This document shows positions 1 through 10,551 of a stretch of 64,000 bases of DNA, in pieces (within the stretch, counting starts at the first letter, position 1; every line of letters starts with the position of its first letter). The notes beneath the pieces were generated by a model. The model was not told the origin of the DNA, searched no databases, and was given only the letters and a program-made list of their open reading frames with translations. Source of the DNA: Sesamum alatum (Eukaryota; Streptophyta; Magnoliopsida; Lamiales; Pedaliaceae); assembly GCA_034509735.1 (NCBI GenBank), contig JACGWO010000013.1, positions 15,086,136-15,150,135 of the forward strand, written 5' to 3'. The translations under genes and the position numbers were made by a program.

Positions 1-782
1 CTGCGCTTATTTGAGTGGAAAGCCGCCCTTACCTCCTCAATAAGCAACACACTCGGGGCCCTCTTCACCCCGGACACCCGACAGCCCCTAGCCCGCTGCC
101 CGCGACCGCGACGATGGGCCCCCACTTGCCGAGCCGTAAACTGAAGTGGAACCGTGACGAGGAGGGAATGGTCAAAAGGTACAGGAGACCTCAGAGCCAC
201 CTCATAAGCCGCCTCAATCGGCAACTGAACCCCGACTTATTTGTCCCCGGGGCATCGCCAACCACCCCAAGAGCCTATACATCCGTAGTCGGAGCCGCCT
301 CACCCAGGACCTCGTCTATGAAGCCTTGCTAGAATGCCTCACGGCTCGTCTCCGGAATGACAGAATCCAAACTATCCTCCGTCGAAGCCTCTGCCTGGGT
401 GACACACCGCTGCCCAATAGCCCCGTCATTGCTGCCCCCTCGGCCGACACTTCAGTTTCTGAAGGCGCCGAGTCCACACCTGTCTTCCCTTGGGCCCTAT
501 CCTGGAAACTGCCGTAGATGCTCGGCCCTCGAGCGATCCCTTCTGAGCGCGGGCAAGTGAGTCTCGAATTCCCTTATTCCATACGGCGGAGAACACAGCC
601 CCCTGGCGGAGCGGGTAACCAAGGCCCATACGGCGTGTTGTCCCCGGGGTCGACAAAGTCATCAGAGAACACGGCCTTGCAGTACTTGGAGATATGGCCC
701 AGCCGTCCACAGACATAACAAAAGTTAGGAAGCCGCTCGTAAGTAAACGAGATCACAAGTTCCTTCTTCGATAGCTAAAACA
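1..782 (-). pseudogene. LINE ORF1 fragment with CCHC zinc knuckle
   Basis: The minus strand between about 782 and 574 encodes the nucleic-acid-binding end of a plant LINE ORF1. It has the run FTYERLPNFCYVCGRLGHIS followed by KYC, a C-x2-C-x4-H-x4-C knuckle of the kind that follows DUF4283 in L1-like elements, and then the usual YGPWLPAPP tail. Below about 574 the frame breaks into proline- and serine-rich fragments down to the window edge. The segment is far more GC-rich than the DNA to its right, which supports a discrete insertion. DUF4283 itself and ORF2 are not seen, so this is a truncated fragment. The plus-strand frames over it are shadows. Confidence 0.7.
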
Positions 783-1595
783 GTCTCAAGGCCCTAGTGA
801 GGATTAAAGTGACTGAAATTAGGTAAAATAGTCGGAAAATACATTCAATTAAGCTGGCCATGTGCAATTTTCCTGCCATTTTTTAGCAAATTTTGGTAAT
901 TTTTATCTTAAATGTGCAAAATTTTTAAAATTATAGCATAAAGTTAAAAGATAAATCCATAAAAGACTAGAACTACACCTCGTCATGCCTACAAAACTAA
1001 AATTATAATTTTGCTAGTAACTTCATTAATATCAATAGTTACATTTGTTTTGAAAAAATGGGTCTTACATTCCGAGAAATCATCATATTTTGCACTATGA
1101 TTGTATTCCCATGACTTACTGCTACAAACAAGACCACAATATTAAAAACAAAAAACAATAATATTGTTGTACCAATAGGAATATTAAATTTGAATGATGT
1201 TTGCGATGATACTAATAATTGCAATCCCCACTCTCCGTGGTTGGGCCCCAAACAGATATCTTTTTTTTCATTAAAGTATGTCCTTCGCTTCAATTAACAT
1301 CCACAAACAAAAGATGGATGCATGTATATTGCTAAGTGATATGAGCATTCATGAAAACAGATTTTAATAAAATCCTAGTAATTGTTGATTGTTTCTCTTA
1401 ATTATTTGATTTTATTATAATATTGATCTTTTTTTTTTTTAACAATATGACATTTTAGTCTTTCAAAAAATAAAGTTTGTAATTTGGTTCATTATTTATA
1501 AACTTAATGATTTAAGAACACATTTTGTCATAAATTTAAAAATTAACCGAAAAACCACACGTGCAACTTATGTGTGTCCTCAAATTTAAGCCGTC
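783..1595. other. AT-rich intergenic DNA, no gene seen
   Basis: This stretch is AT-rich with several T and A runs (for example around 1431-1440). The open frame on the minus strand at 1039-1293 shows no recognisable domain and looks like chance. I see no promoter or RNA gene. Confidence 0.5.
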
Positions 1596-1603
1596 ACATG
1601 ACT

Positions 1604-1763
1604 CTGTTTTTTTTTTTTTTTAAAGAAAGCCACCCGAAGGTAGTGGGAATCTTTTCGGGATTCTCGTCCCTTCTATATTAAAATCAGTCAAAATAAGGGT
1701 ATACAGCGGGGAAATCTACCTCCCTAATGAGATCTAAAAAGCAGTAAATAAGGAATACTACTT
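1604..1763 (-). mobile_element. 5'-truncated LINE 3' tail with poly(T) on plus strand
   Basis: A T run at 1607-1621 (poly(A) on the minus strand) is followed by about 140 bp that match the 3' end of the LINE at 34241: both carry the CTTTTCGGG...CGTCCCTTCTATATTA block and the GCAGTAAANAAGGA motif. ACATGACT occurs at both ends (1596-1603 and 1764-1771), a plausible 8-bp target duplication, although three bases separate it from the T run on the left. It is best read as a copy of the same LINE family that retains only its 3' untranslated end. No coding part remains. Confidence 0.65.
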
Positions 1764-2012
1764 ACATGACTTGTACATGTTAAGTTCCAACAAATTTAAA
1801 ATTTTTAAAAAAATGTGTCTTCGAATCACAAAATCTACAAAAATAATTGATTCAATTGTAAGTTTCATTTTGAAAGGACCAAAACATAAACACCTATAAT
1901 TTTAAGACCAAAGTTGCAATAAAACCTAACTATTTTATTGAGGAATAAAATACCACATCAGGAAGAAAGTGACCAGCAGCCAACCCTCTAGTCCCACTCT
2001 ATAGTTCTATTA

Positions 2013-2013
<1 letters not shown>

Positions 2014-2042
<29 letters not shown>
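2014..2042. repeat. (TA)n microsatellite
   Basis: An almost pure TA dinucleotide run of about 29 bp inside AT-rich DNA (1772-2250). No gene is seen in the surrounding stretch. Confidence 0.85.
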
Positions 2043-2049
<7 letters not shown>

Positions 2050-2259
2050 CATATTTGCGTCTTGTGTATTTAATCATTTAATAGGCTAATATTTTATGCT
2101 GCAGCTTTAAAATATTAGGCATCAATATCATTATGGGAATAATATGGAACCACCAGTTGCATTCACACGGACTATTTTATAGGCGTGCAACACAATCCAA
2201 TTCAATTATGTTGTATGGACCAATAATGTTACATCCCCATCACTTGAAAAAATTTTAAG

Positions 2260-3470
2260 ATTTAGTCATGCTACATTGTTATGGTTAAAATAAATAATCT
2301 TAATAAATAGTTATTCATCACGATCATACAACGATTGTTGACTGTAGTTTCTTTGAGTGTAGATATATAAAATATTTGTCATGACTAAAAGTTATGGCAA
2401 AAGTGCTATGATTAATAGCAATGACAAAAATAGTTTCTATGGTGGATAATCAAGACTTTTAGAATAGTTTTTGTTAAACCATGGTTAATAATAAGTAAAT
2501 TACAACTATCTCCCCTAAGATTTGGCATAATTATAAATACCCCTTGTTATTTGAAAAATTACAAATACCCCCCTCAAATCTAAAATAATTATGTAGATCC
2601 TAGACGGAGATGTGAAAAGTATTATGTTACCCTTCCCGAATTTCTTATTTTTTTTAAAAGAAAAAATGTTTGAAAAATATAAAAAATATGAGGTTGGGTA
2701 AATTAATAATCCAAAGAGAATATTAACCAATAAAAATATTTTAAAAAATATATAAAATTATAACTTATAATTCAAAATAGTATTTTGGGCAGCTCAATAC
2801 AAAAATTGGATGAAAACCTAATGGAATCGACTCGTTGTTAGACGAACGTTAAAGTCAGAGAATATTTATAATTTCTCAAAAAACAAGAAGGTATTTATAA
2901 TTCTGTCAAATCTCATAGAGGTAATTATAATTTACCCTAATAATAATTATCTATCATGATTTTAGTCCATAGTCAATAAAACTACAGCCAATAATAATTT
3001 TTTTCTAGTGTATGTATCACTAATTTTCATGCAAACATTCCTACAACCAAAACTATTGCGGTTAATAGAATTTTTTTATTCAAATTAGATCTGATCGAAC
3101 GGAATCAATCACATAAAAAAATTGTGATGTGATTGGTCATTCTATCCACCACATGATAAACGTATCTATTACACTTATTGGGAAATTAGTTAAGGTGTGG
3201 CCAAATCTAATTTGCACTGAAATTGCCCTTAATAGATCCTTGCTATTTCCATATGATTGCTTTCTTGCGTGCAGCCATGTTTTGCGGATTGTTATCACAT
3301 TTGTCTGAATACGTCAATCAAAAACAATAAACACACACCCAAAAAAAGTAATATAAGAAATATAATATTTAATTATAATTATTTATCATGATTAAACATA
3401 AATTATTGTAGTAAATAGTTATTGTTTATAGTTAGGCAAGGTTTGTTGATTGTAGTTTTTACGAGTGGGA
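2260..3470. mobile_element. Remnants with CACTA-like termini
   Basis: Three places end in CACTN-type sequence when read on the minus strand: GAGTG at 2355-2359, CTAGTG at 3005-3010 and GAGTG at 3463-3467. Each is next to a similar GACTGTAGTTT or GATTGTAGTTT motif, and TATGGCAAAAGTG-like and CATGACAAAATG-like blocks recur at about 2390 and 3495. This looks like several non-autonomous CACTA-type remnants of one family. No transposase is present and no matching left ends were found. The call rests only on the repeated termini. Confidence 0.35.
2495..2937. mobile_element. MITE with long imperfect TIRs
   Basis: The left arm, starting GTAAATTACAACTATCTCCC, pairs with the reverse complement of the right arm, starting GGGTAAATTATAATTACCTC. 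The similarity continues for about 90 bp, including AATTATAAATACC. TAATAATAA occurs at both flanks (2486-2494 and 2938-2946) and fits a 9-bp target duplication, but it is low-complexity and so weaker proof. The flanks appear to belong to an older CACTA-like remnant. The short frame at 2515-2730 is a chance ORF in the arm. Confidence 0.6.
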
Positions 3471-3794
3471 CAAAAATATTTGTTATAGTTAAAAGTCATG
3501 ACAAAATGTTTTTGCCATTGTGAATAAGTTAAGTTTTTGCATTGGTTTAACTTAATTATGATTAATAATAATTATTTACCACGCCTTTAGTGACTGATTT
3601 TGGTAGAATTGATTTTAGAAAAATAATTATCACGTTTGGATTCACAATTTTATATTGCTTACACAATGCACGTATATTGTAACTAAATTTCAAAATTAAC
3701 TTCATTTTTAAGATTAATAAAAGAATTATAAAATTATTTCATATTGAACATAATGAGTAATTAGATGAAAAATAATGATGGTGAGGAAAGAAAT

Positions 3795-4060
3795 CAAGTC
3801 AAATAAGGCAAGGATGATATTCTCGAAGATGAAGGTCCAAGGTCAAACATACCAAATCGACGTGGCACAATGAATTACAAAAATAACCCCGACCACTATA
3901 TCATAGCTATGTAATAAGGGGTAGTGAAGGTTAAAGTAGTATTTTACTTATACCTACCTTAAATAGCATACATTCATACTTAGATAAATACCCCTGATTT
4001 CTCATTTAGGGAATGAGAGAACAATTTGTATACTCTACTATAAAACATGTTGAATCACGA
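3795..4060 (-). repeat. Reverse-oriented partial copy of the 9838/13000 repeat
   Basis: Read on the minus strand, this block matches parts of the direct repeats at 9838-10551 and 13000-13464. Shared marks are GGGGTATTTAT, TTAAGGTAGGTA, CACTACCCCTTATTACATAGC and CGTCGATTTGGTA. It is an isolated, diverged copy with no coding sequence. The DNA up to about 4560 shows only AT-rich sequence and a T run near 4339. Confidence 0.5.
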
Positions 4061-4566
4061 TGGAGAAATTATTTAAATAATATTAAAAAAATAAAAAATT
4101 ATCAAAATAATGTATTTTGAAAGTTTTTAAAAAATTAGGCGAAACCCCCGATTTCTGACATTTAAAAAAAAATATTGAAAAGTTAGTGGCTCTGAAATTA
4201 TTCAGAGCCCAGGCCACTGTGAATCCGTGATTTCAAATCCCGAATTGACAATAATAAAAGAAAAAAACATTAAAAATGACTGAGAAATCAATGGATTTTA
4301 AGAGCAGCTGACATCAGCGGCTTACCTTTTGTATAGGTAGTTTTTTTTTTTTTTTAATTTTGTGTTTTATAATGAATAGATTTTAGTTATTATTAGTAAA
4401 AAATATTTTTTTAATTCTTACTCAATAATATATATATATTTTTATATTATGTACAAAAACTTGATAAAAAAATAATATTGAATGTGTCTATTGATATTGT
4501 GTATAAATAATTGAACATAATGTGTGTTTTTCTCGATATAACGACACCATTCAAATTTTTAATAAA

Positions 4567-4660
4567 TCTATACTATTATATAAAAGAAACCCCTCTTTTA
4601 CTCCCAAATGACAATTAATGACACTGACCCACCACTTTTTTGTAATGCCAAAAATAACTC
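4567..4660 (+). mobile_element. Possible Helitron 5' end
   Basis: TCTATACTATTATATAAAAG after an A resembles the 5' terminus of plant Helitrons (TC start followed by a TATA-rich block). A weaker look-alike occurs near 29207. I found no 3' hairpin plus CTRR end and no Rep/helicase sequence, so this is only a hint. The following AT-rich stretch to 5415 has no recognisable gene. Confidence 0.2.
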
Positions 4661-5415
4661 TCAACTGATATGATAACTATTTTATTTAATTTTCTAAATT
4701 TTATATTAATTGATAAATTAGTTTTTTCTTTAATAATAATAAAAAGTTGAGGTTGGGTGTATTTTCTTCATATTTACTATATGTTATTTCAATTAAATCA
4801 AAATATTACGTGACTTTACTAACCATTAATCATTATTTAATACTATTTAATTAATAGTTAGTAATATAATAAAAAATAATAATAACTAAATATTATTTTA
4901 TTTATAAAAAAATATAAAAAATAGATAAAATTGACATGTATAATGAAAGGTAAAATTTATATAAAAAACATGAAAAAACAAATAAAAATATGAAAAACAA
5001 AATTTGGTTCATGTGATACTAGTGTATTATAAGAATAGTGAAATCATCAATTTGAAGACTTATGTACAAATAGGCATTGGGTTAAAAATAATAATGATTA
5101 TTAGAATATATTTTTATATAAGAACATAAATTTTTAAAAAAAATTGGTAGGTGTCTGTTACTTTAAGTAAAGTCACGCAATTTAATTGTTGTCAATTTTT
5201 TGTAAACAATATTAATAAATACACAATATTTCTTTTGTCAATTCTTTGTATACAACATAAGTAAAAATATTAAATTTATTATTAAATAAGAAATATTTTT
5301 TAATTTTTAATAATAATTATTTTATTAAATTATATATTAATTAATAAATATTTATTAAAACTGGTGTTTATATAATTAAATTAGAAAGGTGTGCAAGAAC
5401 CAACTGTTTTTAAAT

Positions 5416-5545
5416 TAGCCGGTAACTTATATACCGGCTTTAGGTATTACACAGAAACTGGGGTCTTTGACCCCGATTTTTGTGCCTAATTGTTTTCTTT
5501 TTAAATTTACAATATGAAATCGGTGTCTCACATACCGATTTTGCT
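5416..5545. repeat. Three consecutive short hairpins
   Basis: Three perfect or nearly perfect inverted repeats follow one another: AGCCGG...CCGGCT, GGGGTC...GACCCC and AATCGGT...ACCGATT, each with a loop of a few to about ten bases. They resemble in layout the hairpin modules inside the TIRs of the MULE at 5972 but differ in sequence. They may be the subterminal part of another, degraded MULE. No gene lies nearby. Confidence 0.5.
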
Positions 5546-5961
5546 TAAATTTTTAAAAGTTACATATGCACCCTAATTTGCTAAATATATGTTTTTTTAT
5601 ATTATTTATTTAAATTTACCAATCACGACTCACTAGTAAAAATGTAGTCAAATATTGCTTTTTACGACATCAATATCAAACCTACAAATTGTAGTTTTTA
5701 TCAAACGTAATTTTGATGAATTTAATTGCAGAAGTGATCATCGGAAAAGGAACCAAACATCACAAAAGAAATTACTTATACAAAAATTTAGTGTACTCAA
5801 ATATTAAAAATATATATCTAATTATAACAAAATATTAATTGAGATGATACGAAAAGTGTCGGCACATGTTTACCACGGTTTTTGGATTTCAATGCTGTAG
5901 ATGGTTGTACTTGTTCTGAATTAGGTTCATTGCTATTGGAAAAGTTGTCTCTGGACTGTGC

Positions 5962-5971
5962 AAGAAAATCA
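5962..5971. repeat. Target-site duplication, left copy
   Basis: AAGAAAATCA immediately before the MULE left end. The identical 10 bp follows the right end at 9661-9670. MULE duplications are usually 9 bp, and 10 is within the known range. Confidence 0.9.
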
Positions 5972-6140
5972 GGCTTATTTATTTATTTAATATTAACAAA
6001 ATAAAAAATAACAAAAATAAATAAAATATAATATATATAATATGAATAGTAAAAGTCGAATTCATGAAGTTCGACTTTATCGAATTTTTATTTTTATTTT
6101 TATAAAATTCAAAGTCGAACTCCAAAAGTTCGACTTCAAC
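5972..6140 (+). repeat. MULE left terminal inverted repeat
   Basis: About 169 bp matching the reverse complement of 9499-9660 with scattered mismatches. It contains two hairpin modules of the form AAAGTCGAA...TTCGACTTT near its inner end (about 6052-6078 and 6112-6137). Confidence 0.88.
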
Positions 6141-6146
6141 TTTTTA

Positions 6147-6150
<4 letters not shown>

Positions 6151-6199
<49 letters not shown>
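6151..6199 (+). repeat. (ATT)n microsatellite
   Basis: An uninterrupted ATT trinucleotide run of about 48 bp just inside the MULE left TIR. Confidence 0.9.
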
Positions 6200-6200
<1 letters not shown>

Positions 6201-6306
6201 GTCTGTTGCGTATATTTAAATAAATGTAAAAAAAATAATACATCCAAAAAATTATATTTAAATTAAATTATAAAATTTTAAAAATTAATTATAATAATTA
6301 CAATTC

Positions 6307-8003
6307 TTAAAAATGACCACCCGTTCCACAAGTGCGTCGGTGCCGTTGGCGCCGAGGTCTTCTTCTTTCTTCACTCATATTTTGTATTGGTTCATCTTCA
6401 ACATTATCATCATTATCTGCATTCATATGCAACCTACTTGATGATGTTGCAGAACTAGACTCTCCATAATCACGATATGCACCAAATGCTGGAAATGAAA
6501 TTGGTGAGATGTTATATTATGGTGCATATGTTTGACTCGTGCCAAGGCCAAGGTCAAGATCAACCTGTCCATGATATAAAGTTGTTGGTTTGTCATGTAT
6601 GGAGATGAATCAAACCAATCACTTTGTTGGGGCGGTTGAGGCACGTAGCAATCTTCATATAAATTTAGAGGTGTATGCACTGTGGATGGACCAGCTATAT
6701 CTGCCCCAATAGTATCATCACCTCTAAGTGAACTTGTAAACATTCTACTACTGCTTCCCCTTTGTCTGTGGGACGTAGACGGAGCAATATCATGTGGCGC
6801 TGCTTGTTGTTCGGACTGATTATCCCTCAAAAAACGAGAAAGCATTTCACGAAGTTCAATCATTCCGATAATAAACCGCTGATGCATTTGCAAAGCCTCT
6901 TCGAGATTGGTTGGAAGAGGTTGAACATTTAGATGAAGGGCCTCTGCATATTGCTCCTGCACCAATTTTAAAATAATGAATTTAAATCTAAGAGAAAAAT
7001 AGGTGTAACATGAATCAAGTTTTATTGCACAACATACCACATGTTGTATTGTTGGTGCATGTCCAGGTTGATAGCCACTCTCCACATGTCTATCAGTAGA
7101 TGATGAGACGAATCGACGAGTTATTCTACCGTACCAATTCCAATATCCATTTTATGTATCTCTTCCGTTGGAAATGGGTGGTCGGCGCACAATCGTTTCA
7201 TCTCGTCTACCACATCTACTAACGTATATCACGTGATGAGTCTCCGAGTCTGTGCCCCCACGTGCTCTACGGAAATGTTATGGAGGCTCATTTCCGACTG
7301 TCTGTACCCTGTGGAATGTCTTGCCTCATTCCAAATTGACGAAGTACCCGTTCGGGATGATGCATTTCCACAATGACATAAAATATTAGGGGACATATTG
7401 ATGTCCATAATTGGGGGTTGAATTCATCTGAGTGGGCTAGAATGTTCTCCAAATTCATGTCGTACGGCTGCCAAAGAAACTGAAATAAAAGCAAATATGT
7501 TAAATTAGTGGGTAATTAATTATTTCATAAAAAATATGCATAACGATGAGTGTTGTTTACCTGATCAGCCGTCATGCTATCTAGCATATCTCTAAATACC
7601 CGGACAGTCCACCGTACAGTGCGGGTGAAGTTGTAATTTTTGTTCCACGTTGCATCGTACGGTGGTATTGGAAGGAGCCAATTATTATAAGTTTGTATTG
7701 GTCCCATCGTTATACGTTCATCACCAAGACCGGGTGTTATTGGTGTGATACGCGACCAAGCCCAAATCTATAAAATAATAAGCTTGTGTCAAAAATAAAA
7801 TATTGCAATAAGTTAGTTAAGGAGAAATATAAATATTTAATGTTACCTGCAATAACTGCAACGGGCCATCAATTTGGGCTTTGCCTTTGGTGCTGACATT
7901 ACACAATTCACGGTACAAGAATGCGAGCACAGCACTGCCCCAACTATAGTTTCGGACGGCGTCGATATCCTCTAATTTCTGGACATATGGTAATGTTACC
8001 TAC
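6307..8003 (-). pseudogene. Plant mobile domain (PMD) gene, 5'-truncated
   Basis: This belongs to the plant mobile domain family (MAIN/MAIL-like, often annotated as serine/threonine phosphatase 7 long form homologue). Exons are readable on the minus strand. 7847-8003 has NYSWGSAVLAFLYRELC. 7561-7767 has the IWAWSRI run and the MGPIQTYNNW block. About 7288-7479 has CPLIFYVIVEMHHPERVLRQ. The C-terminal part, about 6307-7160, contains YWNWYGRITRR and a basic RRRPRRQRHRRTCGTGGHF end. The three upstream exons keep the frame with GT-AG introns. After exon three there is a frame break and an in-frame stop near 7155, and another frame change near 6560. The N-terminal part of the domain is missing. 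Family members are host or transposon proteins implicated in silencing. This copy should be inactive. Confidence 0.85.
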
Positions 8004-8026
8004 ATTGCTTATTTATTATTAGGGCA

Positions 8027-9305
8027 GGTAAAATGCGACCCCTCCTATGGAATCAAGCATGTCATACAAACTGTGAAGGACCACACAGGGTTCGGCATAA
8101 CATACCGAAAAGCATGGTACAGTTTGAAGATGGCCTATGAAACCGTTTATGGTACATGGGAGAGTTCAGTTCGAAAGCTACCAAACTTCATGGGAGCTCT
8201 CCAAAAGTATAATGAAGGGACGATTGTTGAATGGGAACATAAATACTTTCAGCGGTCAAGCAATGCATACGTGATAAAATACGTCTTCTGGGCATTCAAA
8301 CCGTGTATCGATGGGTTCCAATACTGCCGCAATGTCATCAGTGTCGATGGAACACATTTATACACAAAGTACAAGCACAAAATGTTGATTGCAACTGCCA
8401 CGGATAGGAATCAACAGGTACTTCCTTTTGCGTTTGCTATTGTCGATGAAGAATCCGAAGCATCTTGGACTTGGTTTCTTCAAATGTTGAGCAAACATAT
8501 TATAAGAGGACGGTTTGGGATGTGTCTTATTTCTGACCGTAATGCGGGTCTCATCAGAGCAGTGAAAATAATTCCAGATTTTTTGCCACCACAGGGAGTG
8601 CACAGATATTGCTTGCGGCACGTATGTTCTAATTTCAACAGTCGTCACAAGAATGTGGAACTGAAGGATCTTTGTTGGAGAGCTGGTTCTGAATATCAAA
8701 TCAGCAAGTTCAATCGAACAATGAACGAGATAAAGGCGAACAAATTAGAAGTGTTTGTGTACTTAGAGAATATTGAGAAGGAAAAATGGACAGCTTCTCA
8801 CGATGGCAGATGGCAGTGCGGAATTCTCACAACCCACATATCAGAGTGCATCAATGGAGTTTTGAAAGGGGCTCGTCGATTGCCTGTGACTGCAATAGTG
8901 GAAATAACATTTGCTCGTTCAGTCCACTATTTTCGTGAGAGGATGGCCAAGAGTGGTGTCATGTTAAGCAACAACTAACTATGGACGGACTTTGCAAACA
9001 AATTGTTCCAACGTTGGTTCGAAAAAAGTGTTGAACATGCTGTGACGAGATACAACCAGCACCAACAGTCTGCCTCCGTTGTGACAAAACGTTAGACTGG
9101 ACATGGATTCAACACTCACGTCGTCAAAATTGCCACATGAGAATGTTCATGTGGCAAATGGAGTCAATTCGGCATCCCATGCTCGCATGCTCAAAAGGTA
9201 TGTGCTGCATATAGAATTAGTGCCCCATCAATGGTGAAGGACTATTATAATATAATGGTTTACAGGAGAACATATTCTAAGTCTTTTCATCGTTTGATGG
9301 CAGAA
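8027..9305 (+). pseudogene. MULE transposase, 5'-truncated, three stops
   Basis: A Mutator-type DDE transposase. The open part (to 8978) has VISVDGTHLY (first catalytic Asp), LISDRNAGL (second Asp), the C/H motif around HRYCLRHVCSNF and the MNEIKANK region. After 8978 the same frame continues through TAA at 8976, TAG at 9093 and TGA at 9138 to a SWIM zinc finger CSCGKWSQFGIPCSHA (9144-9191) and the family tail VYRRTYSKSF. The N-terminal MuDR region is absent. The reading begins with CDPSYGIKHVIQ beside an intron-like acceptor. All three stops would arise from Gln or Arg codons by a C to T change. It faces away from the PMD gene, so both once shared a promoter side. Confidence 0.88.
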
Positions 9306-9498
9306 GATTATTATATTTTTTGTGTTAATATATATTTTGTGTTGTACATTTATTTTAAATATATGCAGACTAAATAATAATAATAATAAAATAAAATAAA
9401 AAGGGAAAAAAGTTGAATATACGCAAACTAAATAATAATAATAAAAAAAATTAAAAAAAAAGTGGAAGTCGAACTCCATGAGTTCGACTTTACATGAT

Positions 9499-9660
9499 TG
9501 AAGTCGAACTCATGGAGTTCGACTTTGAATTTTATAAAAAAAAAAAATCGATAAAGTCGAATTTCATGAGTTCGACTTTTACCATTCATGTTATATATAT
9601 TTATATTATATTTATTTTTGTTATTTTTTATTTTTTTAATATTAAATAAATAAATAAGCC
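9499..9660 (-). repeat. MULE right terminal inverted repeat
   Basis: About 162 bp complementary to the left repeat. The right side has one more hairpin module (about 9467-9492), just inside the repeat, than the left side. A TATA-rich block and the terminal AATAAGCC complete it. Confidence 0.88.
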
Positions 9661-9670
9661 AAGAAAATCA
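9661..9670. repeat. Target-site duplication, right copy
   Basis: AAGAAAATCA immediately after the MULE right end, identical to 5962-5971. Confidence 0.9.
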
Positions 9671-9837
9671 AACCTTGGTTTTACCCCCAGTTTCTTAAAG
9701 TCACTAAGGAATTAAATATTGGTGGTAAAATACATTTTTTGTCCCGTATCTTAAGATCAATACATTTTTCGTCATATTAATTATCTAATGTTAATAATGG
9801 TCTCATGAGTTATAATGGTACAAAAAATAATATCAAC

Positions 9838-10551
9838 TGAAAATTTGTTAATCAGGGTACAATTCAGCACCATTACAATAAAATTCAATATCAGCTTCTT
9901 CTTTTTCTTTCTCAAGGTATTTAGAGTTTTTTTTTTTTTTTTGAAGTGATAGCGATGAATAATCTTTTTTTGAATAAATTGATTACAATCATCAATACCA
10001 AATATCTATATTTAACAACCATCAACAACTACAAAAATCACACAATATCAATATCAGATAATTATATTTAATTAACAATTACTATTAAAGTAGAACGATA
10101 TTATCAAAGTAGAATAACATTCCACATGTTGGTGAAGTTCGAACTCATGACTCTCAACTTCACCAATTCAGCTAAGGTTCATTAGCGAAATGGGGAGTAT
10201 TTATACTAATACAATTTTACGCTAATTAAGGTAGGTAAATGTAACTTTATCTTTCACCTACCCCTATTATATGGCTAGGACTAACTAACCAAGTCCATTT
10301 AAGTAATTCGCTACATCTGCGTCGATTTGGTAAGTCAATCGTTCTTTTTCCTTTTGACTTATTTCCTTCCTTAACACTTTCCTTCTGTGAATGTCAACCT
10401 TTCATTTTCTCTTTGATTCCTTTCCTTCTTCAATACATTCTTTTTCTGGGAATGTCAACCTTTTTTTTTCTCTCTTGATTTCTTTCCTTCTTCAACACCT
10501 TTCTTTCCGGGAATGGCTACCTTTCTTTCTCTAAGTTGATTTTTTCCTCCA
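9838..10551. repeat. LTR-like direct repeat, copy 1
   Basis: Starts TGAAAATTTGTTAATCAGGG and ends TTTTCCTCCATCA. It matches 13000-13464 in the same orientation, with a roughly 250-bp extra block near 9926-10185. Both copies show TG...CA ends and several CTTTGATTCCTTTCC-type pyrimidine-rich tandem lines. No convincing tRNA primer site or matching target duplication is seen, so its status as an LTR is an inference. Orientation is uncertain. Confidence 0.5.

Larger units (their letters stand above)
5972..9660 (+). mobile_element. Mutator-like transposon (MULE) with PMD gene, 3689 bp
   Basis: Both ends are visible. The element begins GGCTTATTTATTTATTTAAT at 5972 and ends with its reverse complement at 9660, and the 10-bp sequence AAGAAAATCA lies directly outside both ends (5962-5971 and 9661-9670). 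Inside are a MULE transposase pseudogene on the plus strand and a plant mobile domain (PMD) pseudogene on the minus strand, arranged back to back. PMD genes are known passengers of plant MULEs. Both genes lack their 5' parts at a common point near 8003-8027, so this copy is a deletion derivative and cannot be autonomous. The perfect duplication suggests the insertion is not very old, although the genes carry stops. Confidence 0.92.

Noticed and set aside
15..332. Plus-strand frame of 105 codons at the left edge
   Set aside because: It lies opposite the LINE ORF1 fragment, has no domain and only reflects the GC-rich composition.
4567..5400. A complete Helitron
   Set aside because: Only a TC-start resemblance; no 3' hairpin and CTRR end, no helicase. 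Kept only as a low-confidence hint.
6423..7085. Minus-strand frame of 220 codons as a separate gene
   Set aside because: It is the C-terminal part of the PMD pseudogene read through an intron (GTATGTTG...TGCAG) and a later frame change.
8358..8699. Minus-strand frame of 113 codons
   Set aside because: Shadow of the MULE transposase.
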